From Mycobacterium attenuatum (GTDB taxonomy: Bacteria; Actinomycetota; Actinomycetes; Mycobacteriales; Mycobacteriaceae): 55,723 bases of DNA. Shown here in pieces: positions 7,604 through 16,963 of the stretch (position 1 is its first letter; each line of letters starts with the position of its first letter). Under the pieces are notes generated by a model. The model was given only the letters and a program-made list of their open reading frames with translations, had not been told where the DNA came from and made no database searches. The stretch lies in assembly GCF_900566085.1 (NCBI RefSeq), contig NZ_UPHT01000114.1, forward strand, positions 1-55,723, given 5' to 3'. The position numbers and the translations under genes are program-made.

Positions 7604-8939
7604 CGCGATCGTCCTCTTCACCGCGTTGACCGGAGCCGTCGGCTGCTACGGTTTCGGCGAGAGTTTCGGCGAGCTCTGCGGGGCTCACCAGCACAGTGCC
7701 GATCCGCACCCGGCCGCGATGGTCGCGGCCACCCTCGGCCTGCAGACGCAGACCGTGGGATACCACCTCGGCGCCGGGCAGCGGGACGCGGCCCAATTCC
7801 AGCGCCAGCAAACCGCCGACAGTGTCGACGTCGAGATCGCCGTCGAATTCTATGCCGTACAACTCGCCCACATCCTCGATCGGCAGCCGCGCCGATACCC
7901 GAAATCGCTTGCCGCCCAGATCTTCTACCGGCGCCGTCTCGGCCTCGTCGTACTCGTCGGCGATCTCGCCGACGATTTCCTCCAGCACGTCTTCGATACT
8001 GACCAGGCCGGCGATGGCGCCGTATTCATCGACCAGCAGCGCCATGTGGTTGCGGTCGCGCTGCATTTCCCGCAGCAACGCGTCCAGCGGTTTGGAGTCG
8101 GGCACGAACACCGCCGGGCGCATGACGTCTGCCACGGCGCTTTCCCGTCCGCCCCCGGTCGAGAAGACGGTCTGGCGCACAAGATCTTTCAGGTACACCA
8201 CGCCGAGAACGTCGTCGACGTTCTCGCCGATCACCGGAATGCGGGAATGACCGCTGCGCACGGCCAGGTTCATCGCCTGAGCCGGTGATTTGTCCCCTTC
8301 GATCCAGATCATCTCGGTGCGCGGCACCATCACTTCGCGGGCGGGGGTGTCGCCCAGCTCGAAGACCGACTCGATCATCTTGCGTTCGTCGGCGGCGACC
8401 ACACCGCGCTGCTGAGCCAGGTCGACGACTTCGCGCAGTTCGACCTCGGAGGCGAACGGCCCGTTGCGAAACCCGCGACCCGGGGTGAGCGCGTTGCCCA
8501 GCAACACCAGCAGCCGGCTGATAGGCATCAGCAGCCACGAAATCACTTGCAACGGAACGGCGGTGGTCAGCGCGATCGAATAGGCATGCTGACGCCCCAG
8601 GGTGCGCGGACCCACACCGATGACGACGAAGCTGGTCACCACCATGATGGCGGCGGCCACGAACAACCCGCCGTTGAGGCTCAGGTTGTGCCGGAAAAAC
8701 ACCACCAGAAACGCGGTGGCGGTGATCTCGCACACGATCCGCAGCAACACCACCAAATTGATGTAGCGCGGCCGTTCGACCATCACCTTGAGCAGCGCCA
8801 CCGCGCCCGGCCGGGCCTCACGCACCAGCTCCTGCACACGGGCCAGCGACACCGTGCTGAAGGCGGCGTCCAGCGCCGCGAATACACCGCCGAGTCCGAT
8901 CAACACGATCGCACCGAGCAGCTGAGCAAGACCGGTCAC
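7596..8939 (-). CDS. CNNM/CorC-type membrane protein with CBS pair
   Basis: Integral membrane protein of the HlyC/CorC (CNNM-like) family, orthologous in position to Rv2366c. The 447 residues comprise a DUF21 membrane domain with about four hydrophobic segments (roughly 1-25, 60-80, 90-115 and 125-150). Next come two CBS domains (about 205-330, including DVLGVVYLKDL and AGLVSIEDVLEEIVGEI), then a C-terminal CorC_HlyC transporter-associated domain (about 345-430). Members are linked to Mg2+ (or Co2+) efflux with nucleotide sensing by CBS; the substrate here is inferred, not shown. It overlaps ybeY by 4 bases and the next gene by 8. Confidence 0.88.
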   Translation of the reverse strand: MTGLAQLLGAIVLIGLGGVFAALDAAFSTVSLARVQELVREARPGAVALLKVMVERPRYINLVVLLRIVCEITATAFLVVFFRHNLSLNGGLFVAAAIMVVTSFVVIGVGPRTLGRQHAYSIALTTAVPLQVISWLLMPISRLLVLLGNALTPGRGFRNGPFASEVELREVVDLAQQRGVVAADERKMIESVFELGDTPAREVMVPRTEMIWIEGDKSPAQAMNLAVRSGHSRIPVIGENVDDVLGVVYLKDLVRQTVFSTGGGRESAVADVMRPAVFVPDSKPLDALLREMQRDRNHMALLVDEYGAIAGLVSIEDVLEEIVGEIADEYDEAETAPVEDLGGKRFRVSARLPIEDVGELYGIEFDGDLDVDTVGGLLALELGRVPLPGAEVVSHGLRLQAEGGRDHRGRVRIGTVLVSPAELAETLAETVAADGSGQRGEEDDRDG

Positions 8940-9472
8940 GACTCGTCAAAGTACCTGGACTTGTCCAGCAGCCGGCGGTCTCGTTCATGTTGGCGGTCAT
9001 GCTGGTAAGCCTCGACCTGGTCGGCGACCCACTCTTCCAGCAACCGCTGCTGCAGAGCGAACATCTCCCGCTCCTCGTCCGGCTCGCCGTGGTCGTAGCC
9101 GAGCAGATGCAGCACACCGTGAATCGTCAGCAGTGCCAGCTCATATCCCAGGCTGTGCCCCGCGGCGGCCGCCTGCTCGGCCGCGAATTCCGGGCACAGC
9201 ACGATATCGCCGAGCATCGCCGGGCCGGGCTCGGGCGCGTCGGGGCGCCCTCCGGGCTCCAGCTCGTCCATCGGAAAGCTCATCACGTCCGTCGGCCCGG
9301 GCAGATCCATCCAGCGCATGTGCAAATCGGCCATCGCGGCGGTGTCGAGCAGCACCATCGACAATTCCGCGCCCGGGTTGACGTCCATCTTCTCGATGAC
9401 AAATCGTGCGACGCTGACCAGCTCGGTCTCGGAAACGTCGATGCCGGACTCGTTGGATACTTCAACACTCAT
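8936..9472 (-). CDS. ybeY: Endoribonuclease YbeY
   Basis: Zinc metalloendoribonuclease involved in 16S rRNA 3'-end maturation and ribosome quality control; orthologue of Rv2367c. The 178-residue protein carries the diagnostic zinc motif HGVLHLLGYDH (three histidines) at about residues 118-128. It also has the family segment LPGPTDVMSFPMDE. The ATG at 9472 is forced by an in-frame stop at 9479-9481. It lies 39 bases downstream of phoH and overlaps the corC-like gene. YbeY and PhoH neighbours are common across bacteria. Confidence 0.95.
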   Translation of the reverse strand: MSVEVSNESGIDVSETELVSVARFVIEKMDVNPGAELSMVLLDTAAMADLHMRWMDLPGPTDVMSFPMDELEPGGRPDAPEPGPAMLGDIVLCPEFAAEQAAAAGHSLGYELALLTIHGVLHLLGYDHGEPDEEREMFALQQRLLEEWVADQVEAYQHDRQHERDRRLLDKSRYFDES

Positions 9473-9474
9473 AG

Positions 9475-9497
9475 CTGCTCATAAGCCTGCTCATAAG
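9475..9497. repeat. Tandem 11-bp repeat between phoH and ybeY
   Basis: CTGCTCATAAG occurs at 9475-9485 and again at 9487-9497, filling most of the 39-base gap upstream of ybeY. On the coding strand it reads CTTATGAGCAG and contains a TGA in the ybeY frame. It sits where the ybeY ribosome-binding site should be, and no strong Shine-Dalgarno sequence is seen. Confidence 0.6.
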
Positions 9498-9511
9498 ACT
9501 GCACGCACTCA

Positions 9512-10561
9512 TCATCGACGACTGCGGGCCCCGGCCGCGCGCCGAGCCGCCCGATTCATCCCCGAGCCGGGCTCCTCGGAGCGGGCGTAGGCCTCGACGA
9601 TCTCCGAGACCAGCCGGTGGCGTACCACGTCCACACTGGTCAATTCCGCGATGTGAATGTCGTCGATGTCCTCGAGGATGTCCACCGCCGCGCGCAGGCC
9701 GGACTTGGCGCCACCCGGCAGGTCGATCTGGGTGACGTCGCCGGTGACGACGACCTTGGAGCCAAACCCCAAGCGGGTCAGGAACATCTTCATCTGCTCG
9801 GCCGTGGTGTTCTGCGCCTCGTCGAGGACGATGAACGCGTCGTTGAGGGTACGGCCACGCATATACGCCAGCGGCGCCACCTCGATGACCCCGGCCGACA
9901 TCAGCTTCGGGATAAGTTCGGGATCCATCATGTCGTACAGCGCGTCATACAACGGCCGCAGGTACGGGTCGATCTTCTCGCTCAGCGTGCCCGGCAAAAA
10001 ACCAAGGCGCTCACCGGCTTCCACGGCCGGACGGGTCAAGATGATGCGGGTGACCTGTTTGGTCTGCAACGCATGCACCGCCTTGGCCATTGCCAGATAG
10101 GTCTTCCCGGTACCGGCCGGGCCGATCCCGAACACGATGGTGTTGGCATCGATCGCGTCGACATAGCGCTTCTGGTTGAGCGTCTTGGGCCGAATCGTCT
10201 TGCCGCGGCGCGACAGGATGTCGAGGGTGAGCACTTCGGCCGGCGACTCGTTGCCCGCGCCGAGCAGCATCGCAACGCTGTGACGCACCACCTCAGGAGT
10301 CAACGACTGTCCCCGGGCGACAATCGCGACGAGTTCGGAAATTGCGCGTTCGGCCAGCGCAACATCGGCCGGTTCGCCGGAAAGCGTCACCGAGTTGCCG
10401 CGTACGTGCAGGCCGGCGGGCAGGGTGCGTTCCAGTGCGCGCAGGTTCTCATCTGCCGATCCGAGTAAGCCCACGACCAAGTCAGGCGGAACATCGATGC
10501 TGCTGCGAACCTGAGATGAAGCCGGTAGTGCGTCAGCAGCCTTGGTTTCGCGGGGCGTCAC
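9512..10561 (-). CDS. phoH: PhoH-family ATPase
   Basis: PhoH-like P-loop ATPase, orthologue of Rv2368c (PhoH1); associated with RNA metabolism. The 349 residues hold an N-terminal KH-like segment (about 20-100). The ATPase domain follows, with Walker A GPAGTGKT and Walker B FIVLDEAQN, and the VTGDVTQIDLPGG motif. The start is GTG at 10561 (VTPRET), which matches the Mtb N-terminus. Sequence in the same frame further upstream lies antisense to the P450 and is not PhoH-like. First gene of the phoH-ybeY-corC-cdd-era operon. Confidence 0.94.
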   Translation of the reverse strand: MTPRETKAADALPASSQVRSSIDVPPDLVVGLLGSADENLRALERTLPAGLHVRGNSVTLSGEPADVALAERAISELVAIVARGQSLTPEVVRHSVAMLLGAGNESPAEVLTLDILSRRGKTIRPKTLNQKRYVDAIDANTIVFGIGPAGTGKTYLAMAKAVHALQTKQVTRIILTRPAVEAGERLGFLPGTLSEKIDPYLRPLYDALYDMMDPELIPKLMSAGVIEVAPLAYMRGRTLNDAFIVLDEAQNTTAEQMKMFLTRLGFGSKVVVTGDVTQIDLPGGAKSGLRAAVDILEDIDDIHIAELTSVDVVRHRLVSEIVEAYARSEEPGSGMNRAARRAAGARSRR

Positions 10562-10706
10562 GTGGTTTCTGATGCCTACTTTCTGGGTTCGCGAGCGACG
10601 ACAGCCGGTAGCCAAGTCTACCGCCGGGTGCGCCTCGCCGGCCTGGTCCAGTGGAAATGCCGCCCCGAAACCAGGTCGAAGAACCGTCGACTGTGACTGC
10701 GGTGCG

Positions 10707-12149
10707 CTAGCTGCGCTGTGCCGCCACCGGAATCTTGCTGACGACGGCCGGCACGCCACCTTTGACCGGCCACGGAAGGGCGGGATCATGTTCGGGGGCC
10801 CAACCGGCGCGGATCTGTATCCGGAACCGCTGATGAACCTGGGCGAGAAAGAATTGGGCCTCCAGGTAACCCATGGCCGCGCCGAAACAGCGGTGCGGCC
10901 CCGCGCCGAAGGGCAGGAAAGCCAGATTCGGCCGGGCGGCGACGATGTCCTTGTCGTAAAACCGGATCGGCTCATACTTGTCGGCGTCGGGGCCCCACCA
11001 GCGCGGGTCACGCTGCAGGGCATAGATCGGCAGGCCGATCAGGGTGCCGCGACGGATGCGGTAGCCGCCGATGATGTCGTCGATCATGGCGAACCTCGGC
11101 TGCAGCAGCAGGCCCTGCAGACGCTGGCCCTCCTCGAAACACGCCTTCGCCCACTCCAGCCTGTCCAAGTCGGCGTAGCAGGGCAGCGCTCCGCCGAGTG
11201 CGTCGACCTCCTCGTACAGCCGCCGCTGCGCCTGCGGATTCTGCGCAAGCAGCGCCAGTGTCCACGCCAATGCGGCGACCACTGTTTCATATCCGCCGCC
11301 AATCAGCATGATTGCCTCGGTGATCACGTCGCGCGGGCTGATGGGCGTGCCGTCCTCATAGCGCGCGTCGAGGAGTATCTGCAGCAGGTCGTTGTAGGAG
11401 CGGGAATCGGCCAGCCGTTCCTCGACCCGTCGCTGCACCCAGCGCCGCATCCGCAGCCAGGCCTGCAGTGGGTTCCCGTCGCCCGGCAGCACCCGCGGCG
11501 GGGCACCGAGCAGCAACGGCGATGATGCGCTCTGCATCAGGGTGCGGACGTCGGCGTCGAGCCGATGCAGCTCGTCGTCGGAGAGCCCCATGGTGAACAT
11601 CGCCCGCATGAACGCCGGGATCACCACGCCGTTGATCTCGTGCTGCAGGTCGATCGACTCGCCGGACTGCGCGAACCGGTCCCACCTGGCCAACCGGTTG
11701 GCGAATTCGTCGGCGACGGTGGCGGCGACCCGGCTCAGCTGCTGGCGGCCCATCATCGGTGTCAGCGGCTTGCGGCGGCGGCGGAACTCGCCGCCTCCAT
11801 CATCTGCATGGAAGCGCCCAGCACTTTTTTCGCCGCACCCGCGGCGGGTCCGATCAGGCTGTACTCGCCGTCGCGGTGACTCATGACGTGACGCACGTGG
11901 TCGGGATGATTCAGGACCACCACGTCGTACAACGGCAGCGGCAGCCGGTAGATGTCGCCGTAGGTCTTCCCCAGCTGTTGCAGGTATGCGAACGGGTCGG
12001 ACTTGAGTTCGGGCAGGACCCCAACGAAGGGGCGCCCACGCGGGCCGGGTGGGCGCGGCGCCCGATGGTGGCGCCCCGCACCCAACGCATCGCGCGCGCC
12101 CGACCGGGTTGCGGGTGACCCAGAAGGTGTCTCGTTCGGTCGCTTTCAT
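10707..12149 (-). pseudogene. Cytochrome P450, internally frameshifted
   Basis: A bacterial P450 gene broken by frame changes. The C-terminal two thirds are intact in one frame: I-helix LIGGGYETV, K-helix ExxR in EEGQRL, and the haem loop FGAGPHRCFG. The true N-terminal domain (RPPGPRGRPFVGVLPEL, then DPFAYLQQLGKTYGDIYRL) is in another frame at about 11800-12090. Continuity needs one extra G at about 11791-11797 in a GGCGGCG run. A putative N-terminus from ATG 12149 (MKATERDTFWVTRNP) is back in the first frame, implying a second shift in the CG repeat at 12091-12099. The two shifts cancel, so one frame stays open throughout but encodes about 95 wrong residues. Alternatively the start is TTG 12085 and there is one shift only. 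A sequencing error is possible. Confidence 0.75.
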
Positions 12150-12228
12150 GGAATGGCTCTCCGCACTGTTGATCCGCGCTGGCGCCTCGGCGGGCATCAC
12201 CGGCGTGGAAGTCGCAATATGTTGCCGG

Positions 12229-13020
12229 TCAGCAGCTTTCGAAGCAATACATCCGGTAGGAGCTCTCGCCGTTTTGCAACCCGCGGCAGAGCCTGGCGTT
12301 CGAGGCGGCTACGGCGTCGCGGACAAGCCCACGAAGCATCGCCGGCGTCCGGCGAGTGAACATGTGCTGCGAACGCGGCAGGCTCTTTTCCAGCCCGCGC
12401 ACCACCTGCTCGTTGATGATCTCCTTGGACAGCATCCGCAGCGGCGCATCGGCCAGCTCGCTTTCCCACTGGGCGACGTGGTCGCCGTGCCGGACATCGG
12501 CGTACAGCAGATGCCCGCCCGGGCGCAGCACACGCGCGACTTCGGCGAGAAAGCGAGGCACCGACGGGTAGCAGTGCGAGGCCTCGATATTGACGACGGC
12601 ATCGAAGGAATTGTCGGGGAATGGCAGGTTCCCGGCGTCGCCCTGCACGAAGTCCAGCCCCGGCAGCTGGTGGGTTTTGCGGCAGACCTCGATGCCGGCG
12701 GGGTTGAGGTCCAGGCCGGTGTAGGCGGCCGGATGCAGGGTGCGCATCAGATAGGAGGCTCCGCCGCCGTGGCCGCAGCTCGCCTCCAGCACCTTCTTTC
12801 CGGCAATGTCGGCCTGGGTCGCCGTGCGGTGGTAGAGCTGAATGCAATACCGGTGAGGCTCGTCAATCTCCGAAAGCGGGATGGCCATCGGCGGGTCTTC
12901 CTCGTAGCCGAGATTCAGCAACGCCACGTCGTCGGCGCCGTGGCGGGTGATGAAGGGGTAGTAGTACTTGGCGAAGACTCTCCAGGCGGGGGTCGACACC
13001 AGTCTGGTTGCAAGGCCCAT
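12229..13020 (-). CDS. SAM-dependent methyltransferase (Rv2952 / glycolipid O-methyltransferase type)
   Basis: Class I methyltransferase resembling the mycobacterial enzymes that methylate phthiotriol dimycocerosates (Rv2952) or glycopeptidolipid sugars. The 263-residue protein has the family N-terminus FAKYYYPFITRHGADD. The SAM motif I is LEASCGHGGGASYL (around residue 80), followed by GLDLNPAGI, then GDAGNLPFPDNSFD and RVLRPGGHLLYAD. The ATG at 13020 agrees with homologue starts; an upstream extension to 13146 is not homologous. It lies 79 bases upstream of the broken P450 and may belong to the same lipid-tailoring islet. The substrate cannot be told from sequence. Confidence 0.85.
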   Translation of the reverse strand: MGLATRLVSTPAWRVFAKYYYPFITRHGADDVALLNLGYEEDPPMAIPLSEIDEPHRYCIQLYHRTATQADIAGKKVLEASCGHGGGASYLMRTLHPAAYTGLDLNPAGIEVCRKTHQLPGLDFVQGDAGNLPFPDNSFDAVVNIEASHCYPSVPRFLAEVARVLRPGGHLLYADVRHGDHVAQWESELADAPLRMLSKEIINEQVVRGLEKSLPRSQHMFTRRTPAMLRGLVRDAVAASNARLCRGLQNGESSYRMYCFESC

Positions 13021-13078
13021 GGTTCTGGTATGCCCACTGGCCGGGGAATACACACCCCGTGGTGCCCAGTGGTTCACG

Positions 13079-13657
13079 TCACCGCGGGTCAATCCCCCGG
13101 CGCGCCTCCAACTGGCCGCGGCGGAGCAACGTATTTGCCGGCACATCCTTGTCCAGGACCTTGTGCGCCTGGGCCACGCCGGCGACCGGCAGCAGATCCT
13201 CGTGCAGCAGCCCGACCTGCACCAGCAGCGAGGCCTGATCCCAGTAGATCCGTTCGTAGGCGACTTTCGGCTCCCCGGATTCCGGGTTCGCCTGGAATCC
13301 CATCACCACGACGACGGGCAGCATCACCGCGCGGCCGGTGGGCGCCACGTTGGGCAGGAAAGTCGGCATCGCAATGTCATGGGTAAACGACATGACCATC
13401 TCGTCGACGACGCGATCGGTGCCGACGGTGCGACAGACCGGGATGATCCTGGTGTCGTCGGGCCAGTGCCCGATGAAGTATTGGCCGTAGAACTCGGCGA
13501 CCCCGGGGGCACCGACGCCGCCCATCATGGTCGGCACATGGTTGACGTAGGGATCGGCGGTCATCGTCGCCATGGTCGCAGCGAGGTCCTTGGCTACGAA
13601 CTCGTGAGCGACGTGTTCGTCGAAGATCGCACCCAGGTCGTGGACGGTATCGGTCAT
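13079..13657 (-). CDS. NTF2/SnoaL-like protein
   Basis: A 192-residue protein with the NTF2/SnoaL-like pattern. It has an N-terminal helix (IFDEHVAHEFVAKDLAATMATM), then TADPYVNHVPTMMGG, then a run of beta strands (VDEMVMSFTHDI, VAYERIYWDQASLLVQVGLL). Family members include small enzymes and binding proteins; no function can be assigned. The ATG at 13657 follows AAAGGAG at good spacing. It sits between rsmE and the methyltransferase on the same strand, 83 bases after rsmE, so it could be read through from hrcA-dnaJ2-rsmE. No signal peptide is seen. Confidence 0.75.
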   Translation of the reverse strand: MTDTVHDLGAIFDEHVAHEFVAKDLAATMATMTADPYVNHVPTMMGGVGAPGVAEFYGQYFIGHWPDDTRIIPVCRTVGTDRVVDEMVMSFTHDIAMPTFLPNVAPTGRAVMLPVVVVMGFQANPESGEPKVAYERIYWDQASLLVQVGLLHEDLLPVAGVAQAHKVLDKDVPANTLLRRGQLEARRGIDPR

Positions 13658-13740
13658 GGGGCACGCTCCTTTCGCACCGAAGAGTCCCACGCCGGCAACG
13701 ACGATGTGCGGGAACCAGCGGTTCAGCCCGCGCACCCGCC

Positions 13741-14487
13741 TCAATCCCACCTCGGGGTCAGCACCCCCAGCGCGCCCAGCGCCACCGCGGCCGCGGTCGA
13801 CGTCCGCAGCACCGTCGGGCCCAACCGGACCGCAACCGCGCCGGCGCCGGTCAGCGCGGTGATCTCCTCCGGCGCGACACCGCCTTCGGGGCCGACCACA
13901 AGCATCAGCGAATTCGCCTGTGCCAGAGCAACTTCGGCGAGCCGATCGGTAGCCGACTCATGTAAGGCCAGCACCATCGCACCGCAAGCCACCTCGTCAG
14001 CCACCCGGTCTACCAACGCCGCCGTGGACAGCGGGCCGTCGACCGGCGGGATATAGGCCCGCCGCGATTGCCGTGCCGCCGAGCGGGCGACCGCTCGCCA
14101 CCGGCGCAGACCCTTGTCGAGGCGCGAACCGGTCCAGCTCGCCACGCAACGCGCCGCCTGCCACGCCACGAACGCATCGGCGCCGGCCTCGGTGGCCAAC
14201 TCGATCGCCAGTTCGGAACGCTCGGATTTGGGCAGCGCCTGCACCACCGTCACCGCCGGCCGAGCCGGCGGGGCGCTGCAGCGTTCCAGCACCCGGGCAG
14301 CCAAGCCGTGGCGTCCGGCCTGCTCGATCACGCAGCGTGCCAACTCACCGGCGCCGTCGCCGAGCACCACCTGCTCGCCCGGACGCATCCGCCGCACGGT
14401 GGCGGCGTGGAAACCCTCGTCGCCATCCACCACCGCCAGCGCGCCGGCCTCGGGCAGCGCGTCGACGTAGAACAACGTCGCCACCAT
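13741..14487 (-). CDS. rsmE: 16S rRNA m3U1498 methyltransferase RsmE
   Basis: SPOUT-class methyltransferase that modifies U1498 of 16S rRNA; orthologue of Rv2372c. The 248-residue protein has an N-terminal PUA-like domain (about 1-75, including HAATVRRMRPGEQVVLGDG). The trefoil-knot domain has VVGPEGGVAPEEI and LGPTVLRTSTAA, the SAM-binding knot motifs. The ATG at 14487 matches the family start (MVATLFYVD); the longer reading to 14790 is antisense to dnaJ2. It is 16 bases downstream of dnaJ2 in the hrcA-dnaJ2-rsmE operon. Confidence 0.95.
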   Translation of the reverse strand: MVATLFYVDALPEAGALAVVDGDEGFHAATVRRMRPGEQVVLGDGAGELARCVIEQAGRHGLAARVLERCSAPPARPAVTVVQALPKSERSELAIELATEAGADAFVAWQAARCVASWTGSRLDKGLRRWRAVARSAARQSRRAYIPPVDGPLSTAALVDRVADEVACGAMVLALHESATDRLAEVALAQANSLMLVVGPEGGVAPEEITALTGAGAVAVRLGPTVLRTSTAAAVALGALGVLTPRWD

Positions 14488-14503
14488 GCGCGTCTTCGAC
14501 CGG

Positions 14504-15652
14504 CTAGCGTCCGGTGAAGGTTTCGCGCAACCGGCTGAACAGCCCCCCACCGGCCGCGTGCGTCGACCGGACCTCGGCCACGTCGCGGCTTCGGCGGTTC
14601 TTGAACTCGCGCAGCAGTTCCGCGTCGTGGTGGTCCAGCCGGGCGGGGACCACCACCTCGACGTGGACGTGCAGGTCTCCGCGAGCGTTGGAGCGCAAGT
14701 GCGGCATCCCGCGGCCCCGTAGCGTGATGACCGAACCCGGTTGGGTCCCCGGCGGAATGACGATCTCACCGGGGCCGTCCAGGATGGCATCCAGGGTCAC
14801 TGTGACACCCAGCGCCGCGTCCACCATCGGCACCGACACCGTGCAGTGCAGGTCGTCGCCCTCGCGCGCGAAAATGTCGTGGGCCTGTTCGTGTACCTCG
14901 ACGTACAGGTCACCCGCCGGTCCGCCCCCGGGGCCGACCTCGCCCTGGGCGGCCAGACGCACCCGCATACCGTCGCCGACGCCGGCCGGGATCTTGACTG
15001 TGATCTCGCGGCGCGCCCGCACTCGGCCGTCACCCATGCACTGGTGGCAGGGGTCGGGAATGACGACCCCCACACCGCGACAAGTGGGGCACGGGCGCGA
15101 CGTCAGCATCTGCCCGAGCAGCGAACGCTGGACGGTTTGCACCTCCCCACGGCCACCGCAGGTGTCGCAGGGCACGGGCGCGGAATCACCGTTGGTGCCC
15201 CTGCCCTGGCAGCGGTCACACAGCACCGCGGTGTCGACGGTGACCTGCTTGGTGACGCCGGTCGCACACTCTTCGAGATCCAGCCGCATCCGCAGCAGCG
15301 AGTCCGAACCCGGGCGAACGCGGCCGATCGGGCCGCGGGACGCCGAAGCGCCGCCGAAGCCGCCACCGAAGAACGCCTCGAATACGTCGCCCAGCCCGCC
15401 GAAGCCGCCGAACCCCGAGCCCGACGCGCCGGCGCTTTCCAGCGGGTCCCCGCCCAGGTCGACGATCCGGCGTTTCTCCGGGTCGCTCAACACTTCGTAG
15501 GCGGCGCTGATCTCTTTGAACTTCGCCTGCGCCGCCTCGTCGGGATTGACATCGGGATGCAGCTCACGAGCCAACTTGCGGTAGGCGCGTTTGATCTCTT
15601 GGTCGCTGGCGCCCTTGCTCACGCCGAGCAGCCCGTAGTAATCGCGTGCCAC
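14504..15652 (-). CDS. dnaJ2: Chaperone DnaJ (DnaJ2)
   Basis: Type I Hsp40 cochaperone for DnaK; orthologue of Rv2373c. The 382 residues comprise a J domain with HPD in RELHPDVNPD (about 1-70) and a short Gly/Phe-rich linker (GFGGFGGLGDVFEAFFGGGFGG). The zinc domain has four CxxCxGxG repeats (CDRCQGRG, CDTCGGRG, CPTCRGVG, CHQCMGDG). The C-terminal substrate-binding region follows. It starts 60 bases downstream of hrcA, so heat control by HrcA is inferred. Intact and ordinary. Confidence 0.97.
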   Translation of the reverse strand: MARDYYGLLGVSKGASDQEIKRAYRKLARELHPDVNPDEAAQAKFKEISAAYEVLSDPEKRRIVDLGGDPLESAGASGSGFGGFGGLGDVFEAFFGGGFGGASASRGPIGRVRPGSDSLLRMRLDLEECATGVTKQVTVDTAVLCDRCQGRGTNGDSAPVPCDTCGGRGEVQTVQRSLLGQMLTSRPCPTCRGVGVVIPDPCHQCMGDGRVRARREITVKIPAGVGDGMRVRLAAQGEVGPGGGPAGDLYVEVHEQAHDIFAREGDDLHCTVSVPMVDAALGVTVTLDAILDGPGEIVIPPGTQPGSVITLRGRGMPHLRSNARGDLHVHVEVVVPARLDHHDAELLREFKNRRSRDVAEVRSTHAAGGGLFSRLRETFTGR

Positions 15653-15712
15653 GATTAACCTTCCTCGTACCGCCCTACGCGGCGATCCACAAATCTTGCA
15701 GCCGGTGCGCGG

Positions 15713-16744
15713 TCATCGAGCACCCAGCACTTCGCCGATATACATGGCAACCGCGGCGACACTGGCGATAGTTCCCGGGTAGTCCATCCGGGTCGGGCCC
15801 AGCACACCCATGCCGCCGTAGACGGTGTCGTTGCTGCCGTAGGCGGTGGTCACCATCGACGTGCCAGCCATTTGCTCGACTTCGGTTTCATGGCCGATGC
15901 GCACCGTCACCTTGCCCGCTTCCTGCTGCGCCGCCAACAGCCGCAGCACCACCACCTGCTCCTCCAGTGCTTCCAGGATGGAACGCAGCGACCCACCGAA
16001 GTCCGCGGCGTTGCGGGTCAGGTTCGCGGTTCCGCCCATGAGCAGGCGCTCCTCGGTGTGTTCCACCAACGACTCCAGTAACACGGTCGCCGAGCGGCCG
16101 ACCGCGTCGCCCAGGCCCCCGGCCCCGTTGAGCTGGCTGGCGAGATCGGCAACCGCGATGGAGGCCGCCGACAGCTTCTTACCTTCCAGCGCCTGGCCGA
16201 GCAGCTCGCGCAGCTGGGACAGTTGGTGGTCGTCGATGACGTCGCCGAGTTCGACGATGCGCTGGTCCACGCGCCCGGAATCGGTGATCACCACCATCAG
16301 CAGCCGGGCGGGGGTGAGTGCGATCACTTCCAGGTGGCGAACCGTCGAGCTCGACAACATCGGGTACTGCACCACCGCGACCTGCCGGGTCAGCTGCGCT
16401 AGCAGTCGCACCGCGCGGCGCAGCACGTCGTCGAGGTCGACCCCGGAAGCCAGGAAGCTCTGAATCGCGCGCCGCTCGGCCTTGGACAGTGGTTTCACGT
16501 CGTCGAGGCGGTCGACGAACTCCCGGTACCCCTTTTCGGTGGGCACCCGTCCGGAGCTGGTGTGCGGCTGGGTGATGTATCCCTCGGCTTCCAGCACCGC
16601 CATGTCGTTGCGGATCGTGGCGCTGGATACTCCCAGATTGTGGCGGTCTACCAGGGATTTCGAGCCGATCGGCTCCTGGGTGGCGACAAAGTCGGCGACA
16701 ATGGCGCGCAGCACCTCGAAGCGGCGTTCGTCCGCATTGCCCAT
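15713..16744 (-). CDS. hrcA: Heat-inducible transcription repressor HrcA
   Basis: Repressor that binds CIRCE elements and controls groESL-type heat-shock genes; orthologue of Rv2374c with the same length (343 aa). An N-terminal winged helix (about 1-75, GVSSATIRNDMAVLEAEGYITQPHTSSGRVPT) is followed by the GAF-like and dimerisation domains. The ATG at 16744 is preceded by a near-perfect Shine-Dalgarno sequence (AAGGAGGTGA). I found no CIRCE palindrome in the 220 bases upstream, so autorepression through CIRCE is not supported here. Confidence 0.96.
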   Translation of the reverse strand: MGNADERRFEVLRAIVADFVATQEPIGSKSLVDRHNLGVSSATIRNDMAVLEAEGYITQPHTSSGRVPTEKGYREFVDRLDDVKPLSKAERRAIQSFLASGVDLDDVLRRAVRLLAQLTRQVAVVQYPMLSSSTVRHLEVIALTPARLLMVVITDSGRVDQRIVELGDVIDDHQLSQLRELLGQALEGKKLSAASIAVADLASQLNGAGGLGDAVGRSATVLLESLVEHTEERLLMGGTANLTRNAADFGGSLRSILEALEEQVVVLRLLAAQQEAGKVTVRIGHETEVEQMAGTSMVTTAYGSNDTVYGGMGVLGPTRMDYPGTIASVAAVAMYIGEVLGAR

Positions 16745-16963
16745 CGACTGTCACCTCCTTCGCGCCCGGTCGGCCGGGTTCATTTTACGGGCTTGGCGGT
16801 ACCTGACCGTCAAGCTGCGGCAGAGGGGTGCAGCACCGGGGCTGGTCCCCCGGCGAGCGGATCCGCATATTCAGTCGGAGGTCTGCTTCCGTGTCGCCTT
16901 TGCGGCTAGCCTGTTCGGCATGATCATGTGCGGTTTGCACGGCGCGTCAGCGGCGGTCCGCCA

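Noticed and set aside
10562..11023. PhoH with a 154-residue N-terminal extension
   Set aside because: The extension is antisense to the P450 C-terminus and unlike PhoH; GTG 10561 matches known starts.
16745..16963. CIRCE element upstream of hrcA
   Set aside because: No TTAGCACTC/GAGTGCTAA-type palindrome could be found on either strand here.
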